From the NCBI GenBank assembly GCA_963728785.1, contig CAVSKV010000004.1, positions 1,426,001 to 1,490,000 of the forward strand: 64,000 bases of DNA, in the 5' to 3' direction. This document shows positions 47,001 through 54,978 of this stretch, in pieces (position 1 is the stretch's first letter; each line of letters opens with the position of its first letter). A program made the translations under genes and the position numbers. Origin of the DNA: JAGWRI01 sp963728785. GTDB lineage: Bacteria > Gemmatimonadota > Gemmatimonadetes > Gemmatimonadales > Gemmatimonadaceae. The notes beneath the pieces are model-generated. The model saw only the letters and a list, made by a program, of their open reading frames with translations. It searched no databases and was not told the DNA's origin.

Positions 47001-47068
47001 GGACGCCCCTGCGCGTGCGCCAGGGCCGGCGCGGCGAGGAGCGCCGCCAGCAACCACCACCGCTTCAT
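44066..47068 (-). CDS. lptD: LPS-assembly protein LptD (OstA-like)
   Basis: A 1000-residue outer-membrane protein. A signal peptide (LLAALLAAPALAHAQG) is followed by an OstA/LptA-like domain (about 75-230, with VVQRADQTVITDSTITYNSQ) and a large beta-barrel domain with alternating aromatic and polar residues. The plug region shows LYIGDVPVMWLPFFF. LptD inserts LPS in the outer leaflet, normally with LptE, which I do not see. Many Gemmatimonadota-like genomes carry long versions. It overlaps tatC as ATGA. Confidence 0.85.
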   Translation of the reverse strand: MKRWWLLAALLAAPALAHAQGRPGRQPVRRMPGDTSGRAAGDSARRDSLGTVHWSPADSVMDALMHRRGYTVTRYEGHILSFDALTQGIDLAAAVAKKAVVQRADQTVITDSTITYNSQSRGVTVTSRDTAGAGYVIVPGGGQAPISGKTTATYNLDERSGRINDASLAVDNGGNTWYVNPKVVKVEAGDSTKSIPSRLYGTSASLTSCDDSIAPDYHFEVGEVKRTKNLMVGRPAVLYIGDVPVMWLPFFFQDIRSGRRSGMLTPRFGVADIIRNSPSYRRDVENIGWYWALNDYMDASTWLDWRSSVGGTSLGDPGWLRFNGQWRYHWRNRFLTGQMAASYTEQRDGQTNLAVSWSHSQQFSRNSSLTLDMNYVTSTQLQRQNTFNPYAALATISSSINYQNKIGPVQISIGGTRKQYPGRTQVDQAFPTLSISTTPVEIASWLTWSPGFHYSASQSLHIDQAGLFSQRYDTSSTGILDSTTVKRSSYQSQMSFDTPIEIFGFSLKNSFTVNDQQNIFPQEYIVYPNPSDTSVHYQRVFASTYLTSVDWTPNFSLPSIGQNALGLSPSLGFSNVDPGAFWVRSQYTGGQFVHQAKRPTFGLGISPTIYGLLPGFGPFARFRHTISPQISFTYAPAASVSDAYLAATGRTRVGYLGSLAEKAVSLTLTQNFEAKLKSREDTLNPNASSQAQKIKLLSLNFSPLTYDFERASATHRPISGITNSNFSYSVNSDLVPGLSLNVGYSLFQGNPLSDSAVFKPYQNSVSASFTVSQEHNPFGFLLGIFGLAHDSAAKPAAPLTGGRTGADDQFARQVASQPVAGQESRGMMYLPPVSRTWSASFNFSSARQRPPIGGTVINADPTLYCAPFNNLSSPSYNPAAYQLCVQQQSTAPTLDAPIPNTAAGGPVYLNPPTASVGSSIQFPLTDKWSAAWRTTYNLVQHQFASQDISLVRDLHDWRASFSFTQSPNGNFAFSFQISLKAEPDLKFNYNRGTYRSTGTP

Positions 47069-47859
47069 GCCCCGGCCTCGGCCTCTTTCCCGTCCCCTTC
47101 AGCCATCAGCGCCGCATGGCGCCGCTCCCGGCGGCGGAAGATGATGTAGGACAGCACCACGCTGATCTCGAACAGCAGGTACAGGGGAATGGCAAGGGCG
47201 AACGTCGTACCCAGGAAGTCTCCCGGAGTGATGATCGCCGCCACGGCCCAGCAGGCGACGATCGCATGACGCCGGTATTTGCTCAGGAACTGCGGCTTCA
47301 CGAGCCCGAGGAACGTGAGGCCGGAAATCGCCAACGGCAATTCGAACACGATACCGAACGCCACGCACAGCGTGGTCACGAAACCGAAGTACTCGGTGGC
47401 CGCGATCATCGGCTCCAACGCGTCGGACTCGAGGTGCAGCAGGTACGCCAGGGCCAGCGGGAGCACCAGGTAGTAGGCGAGCGCCACCCCGCACACGAAC
47501 AGCAATGTGCCCGCGACGACCACCGGGACGACCATCCGCTTCTCGTGCTTGTACAGCGCTGGAGACAGGAAGCCCCAGAGCTGGTACGCAATCACAGGCA
47601 GCGCGACAATGCCGCCAATGACGAGCGATGCGGACATCAGGATCGAGAAGGTGTCGCCGGGATGCATGTACACCAGCTTCCGCCCGCTGAGATACGGCAG
47701 AATCGGCTTCTCGAGGAACAGGATCGCGTTGAAGTGGATGACGATGAACGCCCCGATGACCAGCCCCACCCCGAGCGCGGCGATGGACCACACCAGTCGC
47801 CAGCGCAACTCCTCGAGGTGGTCGAGGAAAGGCATCTCATCCGACTTCTTGGCGGCCAT
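47065..47859 (-). CDS. tatC: Twin-arginine translocase subunit TatC
   Basis: A 264-residue membrane protein with six helices that recognises Tat signal peptides. The family N-terminus MPFLDHLEELRWRL is present, as is FGIVFELPLAI near helix 5. The charged C-terminal tail ends in Glu/Gly-rich sequence. The partner tatA is at 34723-34980. Confidence 0.96.
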   Translation of the reverse strand: MAAKKSDEMPFLDHLEELRWRLVWSIAALGVGLVIGAFIVIHFNAILFLEKPILPYLSGRKLVYMHPGDTFSILMSASLVIGGIVALPVIAYQLWGFLSPALYKHEKRMVVPVVVAGTLLFVCGVALAYYLVLPLALAYLLHLESDALEPMIAATEYFGFVTTLCVAFGIVFELPLAISGLTFLGLVKPQFLSKYRRHAIVACWAVAAIITPGDFLGTTFALAIPLYLLFEISVVLSYIIFRRRERRHAALMAEGDGKEAEAGA

Positions 47860-47883
47860 CGTATTCTCGCGAATCGGGCGTCG

Positions 47884-48696
47884 CTACGGCGCGGGCATCG
47901 ACTTCAGAAGATCGGCGGCCGGTTTGGCTTCGTAGCTGTTCGGATAGTCATGGACTACCCGTTGCAGCGCCGTTCGCGCATCGCCGGTCTTTCCGTTCTT
48001 GATGAGCCAGAGCGCGTGCTTGTACAGCGCCGTGGGGGCCTCTTCACTCTGCGGATAGTTCGCGACGACCGACTGGTACGCCGAATCGGCCGCGGCTGCG
48101 TTGCCCTCCATCTCGTACGTCCGGGCGATGTAGTTGGCCGTGGTCGACGCCCCGACGTAGTCGGGATATTGCTGGAGGAGCGTCTGGAATGCCGTGCGCG
48201 CCGTGCCATAGGCGCCAGTGGTGAACTGGTTGCGCCCTAGCACCAACAGCTGCGCAGGACCCGGGGCCTGCGCCGCAGCACTGGTATCCTTGCCGGACGC
48301 CGAGCCGCTCCCGATCCGCGGGCGCTGCGTGTCGAACTGCGCCGCCAGATCCTGGATCTGCCGCTGACTCAGCCCGGCCCGGTTCTGCAGCGTGATCAAC
48401 TGCTGCCCCACTTCGTACATCGCCTGGCTGGCGTTGGCCTGATAGTTCGCGACCCGGCCGCTCAGCGAACGCAGGGAGTCGTGAATCGCCCCCAGCGCGA
48501 CGATCGCCGAATCCAGCCGGCCCCGGACCAGCGAATCGTCGCGGGCCCGGGCCTGCTCCTGTGCGCGCGCCTGCTGGTCGCGTTGCGCCTGCATCGTCGT
48601 GAGGTCGTCCTGGAGCAGCCGGATGTCTCCCTTGGAGGCGAGACACCCGCTGGTCAACAGGAGCGTGATCGGCACCAGCAGCAGACGCGGGCGCAT
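47884..48696 (-). CDS. cpoB: CpoB/YbgF-like TPR lipoprotein
   Basis: A 270-residue protein with a lipoprotein signal (LLLVPITLLLTSGC), a coiled-coil region rich in Gln/Arg (about 25-75) and C-terminal TPRs (TGAYGTARTAFQTLLQQYPDY, GNAAAADSAYQSVVANYPQ). CpoB links Tol-Pal to cell-wall synthesis; the usual gene order tolB-pal-cpoB is kept. ATG 48696 shares a base with the pal stop (TGATG). Confidence 0.9.
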   Translation of the reverse strand: MRPRLLLVPITLLLTSGCLASKGDIRLLQDDLTTMQAQRDQQARAQEQARARDDSLVRGRLDSAIVALGAIHDSLRSLSGRVANYQANASQAMYEVGQQLITLQNRAGLSQRQIQDLAAQFDTQRPRIGSGSASGKDTSAAAQAPGPAQLLVLGRNQFTTGAYGTARTAFQTLLQQYPDYVGASTTANYIARTYEMEGNAAAADSAYQSVVANYPQSEEAPTALYKHALWLIKNGKTGDARTALQRVVHDYPNSYEAKPAADLLKSMPAP

Positions 48697-49307
48697 CAGT
48701 TGCCCGGCGACCTCAGCTGGCCGTCCGCCCCGCCCGTGATCGTGAACTCGTCGCGGCGGTTCTGCGACCAGCACGATTCGTCGTGGCCGGTGCACAGCGG
48801 GCGCTCCTCGCCGTAGCTCACCGTCTCGAGACGCGCATCCGGCACTCCGTGCTCGGTCAGATACCGCTTGGCCGTGGCGGCTCGCCGCTGGCCCAGCGCC
48901 AGGTTGTACTCCGTGGACCCGCGCTCGTCCGTGTTGCCGGCAATCCGCAGCGTCACGTTCGGGTTGGCCATCAGAATCGGCAGCTTCGCATCGAGAATCG
49001 CCTGGTCCTCGGCCCGCAGATCCGCCTTGTCGTAGTCGAAATGGATCACGGCAGTCAGGCTGGCCCGCATGGCCGCCTGGGTCGCTGCGGCCCGCGCCAC
49101 GCTGTCGGCCCGCGCCCGCGCGGCGGCTTCCTGTGCCCGTCTGGCAGCGTCAATCGCGGCCAGGGAGTCACGCACGTGCTGCGCGCGCAACGCGCTGGTG
49201 TCCACCGGCGCGGGCGCTGGGGTCGGGGCGACCTGGGGCTTCTTGTTGCAGGCCGCGAGCGCGAGCGCCACGACGAGCGCCGCCGGAAGGATTCGGGAAA
49301 CGTGCAT
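48696..49307 (-). CDS. pal: Peptidoglycan-associated lipoprotein Pal
   Basis: A 203-residue lipoprotein (ALVVALALAAC, cleavage before the cysteine at about 20). An Ala/Arg-rich helical linker (about 38-85) leads to an OmpA-C domain that binds peptidoglycan (VIHFDYDKADLR, GNTDERGSTEYNLALGQRR, RRDEF). ATG 49307 is preceded by GGAG at a good spacing. Confidence 0.95.
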   Translation of the reverse strand: MHVSRILPAALVVALALAACNKKPQVAPTPAPAPVDTSALRAQHVRDSLAAIDAARRAQEAAARARADSVARAAATQAAMRASLTAVIHFDYDKADLRAEDQAILDAKLPILMANPNVTLRIAGNTDERGSTEYNLALGQRRAATAKRYLTEHGVPDARLETVSYGEERPLCTGHDESCWSQNRRDEFTITGGADGQLRSPGN

Positions 49308-49387
49308 GGTTCGGATCTCCTGTACTCGAGAAATGGAAGGCGACGGAATGAACGCTACAACGCGCGCCACGACCGGCGCGGCACGTC

Positions 49388-50707
49388 CTACGGCGCCAGA
49401 CGCGACGACCACGCACCGAGCCGCGACATCGCGGCTCCGTGCGTGAGCTGCCGAACCCGGCCAGACTGAGCATCGATCACCCACAACTGCTTGTTGCCAC
49501 TGCGAGTAGAACTGAACACCAAGTGGCGCGAGTCGGGCGCCCACGCCGGATCCTCGTTCTGCGCATCGCTGGTCAACTGGTGCGGCATCTGATCGCGCAA
49601 CGACATGGTGAAGACCTGGAACACCCCGGAGCCGTCGGGTACGTACGCCTGATAGGCGATGGTCAGGCCGTCCGGCGACCAGTCGGGGTTCGAACGGTAA
49701 TTCTGGGTGCTGAACGCGTATGCGGTGAACATACTCACGTTCGTCCCGTCCGCATCCATAATATAAATCTCGGGCGGCCCGGCCCGGCCCGACGTAAAGG
49801 CAATTCTATGGCCGTCGGGACTGAAGCTCGGCGTACTGTTGTCCGTCCCTCCGCCCACCGTAAGGCGCTGCGGCGGCCCTCCCGCCACCGGCACACTGTA
49901 CAGATCCGATCCGTTCTCCCCGGCCACGGTGTACACGATCGCCGCCCCGTCGGGGCTGAACGTTGGCGCGCTCACGTTCGTGTTGCGGCGGCCGCCGAAC
50001 GCCCGCGACTGCCCTGTGTGGAGGTCATACACCACGATCCGAGAATTCTCCCCGAACGTGGCATAGGCAATCGAGCCGGCATCGGGACTCCAGGCCGGCG
50101 AGAGCCCCTCTCCCAGCATCGGCATGGTGACGTCGTCGGCTCCGTCACTATCCACCGCGTGCACGGCGTGATCCCGTACGTACGCGATGCGGGTGGCGGC
50201 GATCCCGCGCACCCCGGTAATCCAACGCTCCACCTCGTCCGATACCCGGTGCACGGCCAGCCGCCAGGCCCGCGATGCCCGGTCCTGGGGCAGCGCGAAT
50301 TCGTTGACGTCGATCACCCGCTGGTGCACCACGTCGTGCAGCGCAACGTGCAGTCCGCGATCGGTGTTGATGGCCTGTACGATCGCTAGCGCGCCCAGCG
50401 TCTTGAAGACGCCGTAGTTCATCGCCTTGGCCGTGCCCGTGGCATCGACGCCTCCGCGGATCGCCGCCGCCATCGAGTCGGGGATGATGATCACGTTCAT
50501 CCGATCCCCATAGTCGAGGTCCCGCTGCACCATGGCTGTAATCGAGTCGCCGTTGGCCCCCGGCACGGGCAGCACGACGACCGACGGCCGGACTCCCGGA
50601 TCGTAGGTCAATGTGATGTGCACCCCACGTGCGGTCGTGTCCTGGGCGGCGAGCGGCACAGCAAAGCAAAGGAGGCCCACAGCGAGGGGAATGGAGACCT
50701 TGATCAA
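49388..50707 (-). CDS. tolB: Tol-Pal system protein TolB
   Basis: A 439-residue periplasmic protein with a signal peptide (PLAVGLLCFAVPLAAQD), an N-terminal domain and a six-bladed beta-propeller with repeated SPDG-type turns (PTFSPDGAAIVYT, PSFSPDGHRIAFTS, PDWSPDGLTIAYQ). It links Pal to the inner-membrane TolQRA motor. The start is TTG 50707, overlapping the stop of the tolA-like gene as TTGA. Confidence 0.94.
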   Translation of the reverse strand: MIKVSIPLAVGLLCFAVPLAAQDTTARGVHITLTYDPGVRPSVVVLPVPGANGDSITAMVQRDLDYGDRMNVIIIPDSMAAAIRGGVDATGTAKAMNYGVFKTLGALAIVQAINTDRGLHVALHDVVHQRVIDVNEFALPQDRASRAWRLAVHRVSDEVERWITGVRGIAATRIAYVRDHAVHAVDSDGADDVTMPMLGEGLSPAWSPDAGSIAYATFGENSRIVVYDLHTGQSRAFGGRRNTNVSAPTFSPDGAAIVYTVAGENGSDLYSVPVAGGPPQRLTVGGGTDNSTPSFSPDGHRIAFTSGRAGPPEIYIMDADGTNVSMFTAYAFSTQNYRSNPDWSPDGLTIAYQAYVPDGSGVFQVFTMSLRDQMPHQLTSDAQNEDPAWAPDSRHLVFSSTRSGNKQLWVIDAQSGRVRQLTHGAAMSRLGAWSSRLAP

Positions 50708-51414
50708 TGGATGATTCGCGGGTCGAAGGTGAAGATCACGGGCAGGACGTCGTTCGGATATGCCGAGGGAAGGGGGCCGAAAGCGCGGGCGCCGCCGGCG
50801 GCGTCGATCGCGCCCTGCGCCGATAGATCGAACGCATACGAGCCCGACCGCTTCTGGAATCGAAAGTCGGACACGCTGCCATCCCGGTGAATGAGGAACG
50901 CCACCTCAGCCGTCACTGCGCTCGCGCCCCCAGCATCGAAGCGGAGCGCGATCTGGCGGACGATGTTGTCGAGGTAGCCTTGGAACGGAAAATCGATTCC
51001 CGGCGTGTGGACCGTGGCCACGTCGGCTCCCTTGCCGCCCGTGGGACCGCCCCCGGCTGCCGCCGTCTTCGCATTCGCCGGCTTGGTCTTCACCTCGGGA
51101 GGAGCCGGTGTGGCCGCTTTGGTGGCCGGGGCCGGCCTGGCACCTTTCTTCGTGAGCACCGGGGCCGGCTTGGGCTTCGTCTTCACCCTGGGCAGCGGCG
51201 CCGGCTTCGGCTGTTCCACCGCCGGCTTCTCCTGCACGGTGCCGATGGCGCGGGGGCCGCTCGGCGCAGCGATGAGGTTCACGCGATAGACCGGGGGCAG
51301 GATGGGCGGCGCCGGAGGTCGGAGCACGATCAACGCCGCGATCACGCCCGCGTGCAGCAGTACCGAAGCCCCCAGGGGCAGCGCGAGCGCGGGGCCCGCC
51401 GTGCGACCGCTCAC
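50704..51414 (-). CDS. tolA: TolA/TonB-like energy transducer
   Basis: A 236-residue protein with one N-terminal anchor (ASVLLHAGVIAALIVLRPP), a Pro/Lys-rich linker (about 45-130, PKPAPLPRVKTKPKPAP) and a C-terminal domain of the TonB type (YLDNIVRQIALRFDAG, VAFLIHRDGSVSDFRFQKRSG). By position in the Tol cluster it plays the TolA part; the C-terminal domain looks closer to TonB. It starts with GTG one base after the tolR stop. Confidence 0.85.
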   Translation of the reverse strand: MSGRTAGPALALPLGASVLLHAGVIAALIVLRPPAPPILPPVYRVNLIAAPSGPRAIGTVQEKPAVEQPKPAPLPRVKTKPKPAPVLTKKGARPAPATKAATPAPPEVKTKPANAKTAAAGGGPTGGKGADVATVHTPGIDFPFQGYLDNIVRQIALRFDAGGASAVTAEVAFLIHRDGSVSDFRFQKRSGSYAFDLSAQGAIDAAGGARAFGPLPSAYPNDVLPVIFTFDPRIIH

Positions 51415-51415
51415 G

Positions 51416-51829
51416 TCAGTGCGCCTCCTCCTGTTCGGTGATCAACCCGACGTCGTGGACGCCCGCCGCTTCGATCACCGCCATGACCTGGGCGACGACG
51501 CCGTACGGCACGTCCTTGTCGGCGCGGAGGTAGAGCCCCTGCTGCGCCCGGTCCTTGGCCAATGTCTGGAACGCCGCGCGGAACTCGGCGTAGCTCATCG
51601 GCGTGCCGTCGTCCACTGAGATGGTGCCACCGCGCGTCACGGTGACCGTCATCCCGCTCTTTGACGTGATCGGGCGCGCCTGGGCCTGCGGGAGCGACAC
51701 GTCCACCCCGCCCTGCATCATCGGCGCCGTGATCATGAAGATCACCAACAGCAACAGCATCACGTCGATCAGACTCACGACGTTGATGTCGGCGTTGAGA
51801 TCGAGGCGGCGGTGGCGGCGGTGGGCCAT
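51416..51829 (-). CDS. tolR: ExbD/TolR proton-channel subunit
   Basis: A 137-residue protein with one membrane helix (INVVSLIDVMLLLLVIFMITAP). D22 in SLIDVM is at the position of the essential proton-binding aspartate. A periplasmic ExbD/TolR domain follows. Its first 18 codons overlap the end of tolQ in another frame. Together with TolQ it forms the motor that powers TolA. Confidence 0.94.
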   Translation of the reverse strand: MAHRRHRRLDLNADINVVSLIDVMLLLLVIFMITAPMMQGGVDVSLPQAQARPITSKSGMTVTVTRGGTISVDDGTPMSYAEFRAAFQTLAKDRAQQGLYLRADKDVPYGVVAQVMAVIEAAGVHDVGLITEQEEAH

Positions 51830-52581
51830 GTCAGAATGTGTCCTTCGCGGGCCAGTAGCGCGATCACGGCGGTCCCGAAGTTCTCCATCATCCCGTCGAA
51901 CCGGTTCAGCTTGGCCGCGAAGATGTTGTACCCGAAAGTGGCCGGGATGGCCACCGCGAGGGCCGCCGCGGTGGCGATCAGCGCTTCGGCCACACCGGGG
52001 GCCACGGCGCCGAGGTTGCCCGAACCCTTGGTGGCAATCCCCAGGAACGCCTGGATCACTCCAAGCACCGTGCCGAAAAGCCCGATCAGCGGGCTCGCCG
52101 AGCCGATCGTGGCCAGCACCGGCAGATACCGGCCCAGCCGGTCGCGCTCTTCCGCCGCCTCGGCATCAAGCAGGAGTCGCATGGTTTCGATCTGCGTGGC
52201 CGAAAGCGTATACGTCCCGGCCCCGATCGGGGTGTCCCCGACGTTCGCCATCTCGAACGCCTGCTGATTGCGCACGCGGGCCTCCGATACGAAGTGCATC
52301 GCCCGCAGGAATAGTCGCGGGAGAGCCCCCGGCTTGGACCGCCTGACCAGCGCGCCGGCTTCGTCGAGCCGCGGCGCATGCTCGAACGCGTGCTGGAATT
52401 CCAGCCCTGCCTTTTCCGCTTTGGTGAGCTGCCGCCAAGCGCCGAACATCACTGCCCAGCTGAGCAGCGAGAGCGCGGCCAGCACGCCGAGTACGATCTG
52501 CGTGCTCAGCGCGGCACTCGTGATCAGGTCGATGGCCCCGTTGGGAATGGCGCCGCCGACTTGCAGGGTCCCGAGAATCAT
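51775..52581 (-). CDS. tolQ: ExbB/TolQ motor protein
   Basis: A 268-residue protein with three membrane helices (VLGVLAALSLLSWAVMFG near the start; PLIGLFGTVLGVIQAF and ALIATAAALAVAIPATFGYN in the core). The conserved GTV and the Thr-rich channel helix are present. The C-terminus extends 55 bases into tolR, with a Thr/Ser-rich tail that may be unstructured. ATG 52581 overlaps the epimerase stop as ATGA. Confidence 0.93.
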   Translation of the reverse strand: MILGTLQVGGAIPNGAIDLITSAALSTQIVLGVLAALSLLSWAVMFGAWRQLTKAEKAGLEFQHAFEHAPRLDEAGALVRRSKPGALPRLFLRAMHFVSEARVRNQQAFEMANVGDTPIGAGTYTLSATQIETMRLLLDAEAAEERDRLGRYLPVLATIGSASPLIGLFGTVLGVIQAFLGIATKGSGNLGAVAPGVAEALIATAAALAVAIPATFGYNIFAAKLNRFDGMMENFGTAVIALLAREGHILTWPTAATAASISTPTSTS

Positions 52582-53555
52582 GCGCGTGTGTCGATGGAGG
52601 TGGGCAAGCGATTGGCGAACCACGCGTACGTCTCGGCGAGGCCCTGGGCCAGCGAAACCGAGGGACGCCAGCCAAGTTCGGCCGCCGCCTTCTCGATGTT
52701 CAGGTAGGACTGCCGCTGCTCGCCGGGCCTGGCAGGCGCGAACTCGATGGGCACCGTCCGCCCCACGGCGCGCATCATCGCCGAAGCCAGGTCGACGACC
52801 GATGTCGGCACGCCCGTCCCAATGTTAAACGCGCGAGCGTCCATTCCGGCACTTTTTGGCGGCGAGTGCTGCGCCGCCCGCACGAGCGATCCGGCCACGT
52901 CCCCCACGTACACGTAGTCGCGCGTCTGGTTCCCGTCGCCGAACACGGTGAGTGGCTGCCGCGCCAGCAGGCGGCCGCAGAAAATCGCCACGACCCCGGC
53001 CTCGCCGTGCGGATCCTGCCGCGGGCCGTACACGTTGGCGAACCGCATCGCCACCGCGTTCAACCCGTGGATGCGCCCATAGTACGACAGATACTGTTCC
53101 ACGGTGTGCTTGGCGACGGCATATGGGGAGTCCGGTTCCTTGCGCACGTGCTCGGCGTTGGGCGGAGGCGCCGCGTCTCCATAGATCGCCCCGCCGGTGG
53201 AGGCGAACACGAATCGGGTCCTCCCCATCCGCCCCCCCGCGCGCACCGCTTCGAGAAGATTGAGCGTGCCGAGGACATTCACCTGCGCGTCGAACACCGG
53301 GTCGGCCACGCTCCGTCGGACGTCCATCTGCGCCGCGAGATGCGCGATGATGTCGAAATCGCCGCCCCGCACCAGAGCTGCCGCTTCGGGCGAGCGAATG
53401 TCCAATTCGTGGAACGCCGCGCTGCCAGGCACGTTCTCGCGGCGGCCGTTCGACAGGTCGTCGAGTACGGCAACCGTGTGCCCCGCGTCCACGAAGCGAT
53501 CCGCCACGTGCGATCCGATGAACCCCGCCCCCCCCGTCACGAGTACTCGCGTCAT
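52578..53555 (-). CDS. NAD-dependent nucleotide-sugar epimerase (extended SDR)
   Basis: A 325-residue extended SDR. TGGAGFIGSHVAD binds NAD, STGG and PYAVAKHTVE supply the Ser and YxxxK catalytic groups, and RFANVYGPRQ is typical of UDP-glucose/GlcNAc 4-epimerases and dTDP-glucose dehydratases. Activity cannot be fixed further. It lies between hemA and tolQ with 4-base overlaps at both ends. Confidence 0.88.
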   Translation of the reverse strand: MTRVLVTGGAGFIGSHVADRFVDAGHTVAVLDDLSNGRRENVPGSAAFHELDIRSPEAAALVRGGDFDIIAHLAAQMDVRRSVADPVFDAQVNVLGTLNLLEAVRAGGRMGRTRFVFASTGGAIYGDAAPPPNAEHVRKEPDSPYAVAKHTVEQYLSYYGRIHGLNAVAMRFANVYGPRQDPHGEAGVVAIFCGRLLARQPLTVFGDGNQTRDYVYVGDVAGSLVRAAQHSPPKSAGMDARAFNIGTGVPTSVVDLASAMMRAVGRTVPIEFAPARPGEQRQSYLNIEKAAAELGWRPSVSLAQGLAETYAWFANRLPTSIDTRA

Positions 53556-54853
53556 CCAGTCTCCTCCTCAGGTGATTCGGAGTCGGCGGCGGCAGGCCGC
53601 GGCGACTCCTGTTCCAGGCCGAACAGATAGCGCATGGCGTCCACCACGCCCAAACCGCGCCCGTTTGACGCCGCCTCGCGCAGTCGCACCGACGGCTCGT
53701 GCATGAACTTGTTCATCAGTGACTTGGCCAGATACTCCACACTGGCCTGCTGCTCCGGAGTGAGCCCGCGGAGGCGGCGGAGCGCGGCCGCCAACTCCGC
53801 CTCGCGCACGGCGTCCATCCGCGCTCGGAAGCTCGTCAGCACCGGCACGGCTTCCAGTCCGGCCAGCCACTGCCAGTACCGATCAACTTCGCCGGTCAAG
53901 ATCGCTTCCGCCGCCGGGAGTTCGGCCCGCCGACGGTCGAGATTCGACTGGATCACCTGCTGCAGTCGGTCGAGGTCATAGAGGAACACATTGCCCAGCC
54001 CACCGACCTCGGGCTCCACGTCGCGCGGAACGGCAATGTCGAGAATGCACAGCGGCCGGTCGCCCCGCCGTGCAACCGCGTCGCGCACCCGATCGACGGT
54101 CACCACGGGCCGCGGAGCGGCCGTCGATGACAACACGAGATCGACGTCAGACAACTCCCGCCAACAGTCGTCGAAATGCAGCGCGCGCGCCGCGAATCGC
54201 GACGCCAGCTCGACCGCATGCTCATGCGTGCGGTTGGCCACGATGGCCGCGTTGACGCCCTCGCCCACCAGGCACTCCAGTGCCAGCGCCGCCATCTCAC
54301 CGGCGCCGAGCACCATTGCGCGGCGGCCGCGCAGCGTGCCGAAGATCTGCTTGGCCAACTGTACGGCCACCGAACTCACGGATGCCGCCCCGCGCGCCAC
54401 TGCAGTCTCCTCCCGCACGCGTCCTGACGCGGACAACGCCGTCTGGAACAGCCGGTTGAGGGCGACACCTGAATGACTCCGACTGGCCTCCCACGCGTCG
54501 CGCACCTGCCCGTGGATCTGCGCCTCGCCGAGCACCATCGAGTCGAGCCCGGACGCCACGCGGAACAGGTGCGCCACCGCGTCGCGATCGCGACGGACGT
54601 AGCCGTGGGCGCTGGCGTCGGCGCCGAGCCGGTCCCGAAGCAACGACCAGACCGCCGGCGCCCCGTCCCCGGCCCCCTCCACGAGATACACTTCGGTGCG
54701 ATTGCACGTCGACAGCATCACGGCTTCCGGCGCTCCCGCGCCGCGCGTGACGGTCTGCAACGCCGGCCCGATCTCCGAGGCACGGAAGGTGAGTCGGTCG
54801 CGCACGTCGAGCGCCGCGGTCCGGTGGCTCACGCCAGCGACGATCACCGCCAT
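53552..54853 (-). CDS. hemA: Glutamyl-tRNA reductase
   Basis: A 433-residue enzyme, first step of C5-pathway heme synthesis. The catalytic cysteine is in MLSTCNRTEVYL and GVSHRTAALDVRDRL is typical at the N-terminus. VLGAGEMAALALECL binds NADPH and the C-terminal dimerisation helix follows. The start overlaps the upstream small ORF by 10 bases. Other heme genes are outside the window. Confidence 0.95.
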   Translation of the reverse strand: MAVIVAGVSHRTAALDVRDRLTFRASEIGPALQTVTRGAGAPEAVMLSTCNRTEVYLVEGAGDGAPAVWSLLRDRLGADASAHGYVRRDRDAVAHLFRVASGLDSMVLGEAQIHGQVRDAWEASRSHSGVALNRLFQTALSASGRVREETAVARGAASVSSVAVQLAKQIFGTLRGRRAMVLGAGEMAALALECLVGEGVNAAIVANRTHEHAVELASRFAARALHFDDCWRELSDVDLVLSSTAAPRPVVTVDRVRDAVARRGDRPLCILDIAVPRDVEPEVGGLGNVFLYDLDRLQQVIQSNLDRRRAELPAAEAILTGEVDRYWQWLAGLEAVPVLTSFRARMDAVREAELAAALRRLRGLTPEQQASVEYLAKSLMNKFMHEPSVRLREAASNGRGLGVVDAMRYLFGLEQESPRPAAADSESPEEETG

Positions 54854-54978
54854 GCCACCGCCCGTACCGTTGCACCGGTTTCGGCCACGACCGCGGCCTT
54901 GCGTGCTGCGGCGTCCGCCCCGCCCAAGACCAGGACGCGCGCGCGGTAAGCATCCACCGGTACTGGGAGCGCGCTCAA
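54844..54978 (-). pseudogene. Short remnant resembling the start of precorrin-2 dehydrogenase (CysG N-terminal domain)
   Basis: A 44-codon ORF begins with TTG at 54978, overlapping the ccsA-like stop as TTGA, and ends inside the start of hemA. Its sequence (LPVPVDAYRARVLVLGG then ADAAARKAAVVAETGATVRA) looks like the beta-alpha-beta NAD-binding start of CysG_N/precorrin-2 dehydrogenase, which commonly sits between hemX/ccsA and hemA. The rest of that domain (about 150 residues) is missing. It could be a relic or a kept small peptide. The similarity was judged by eye. Confidence 0.5.
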
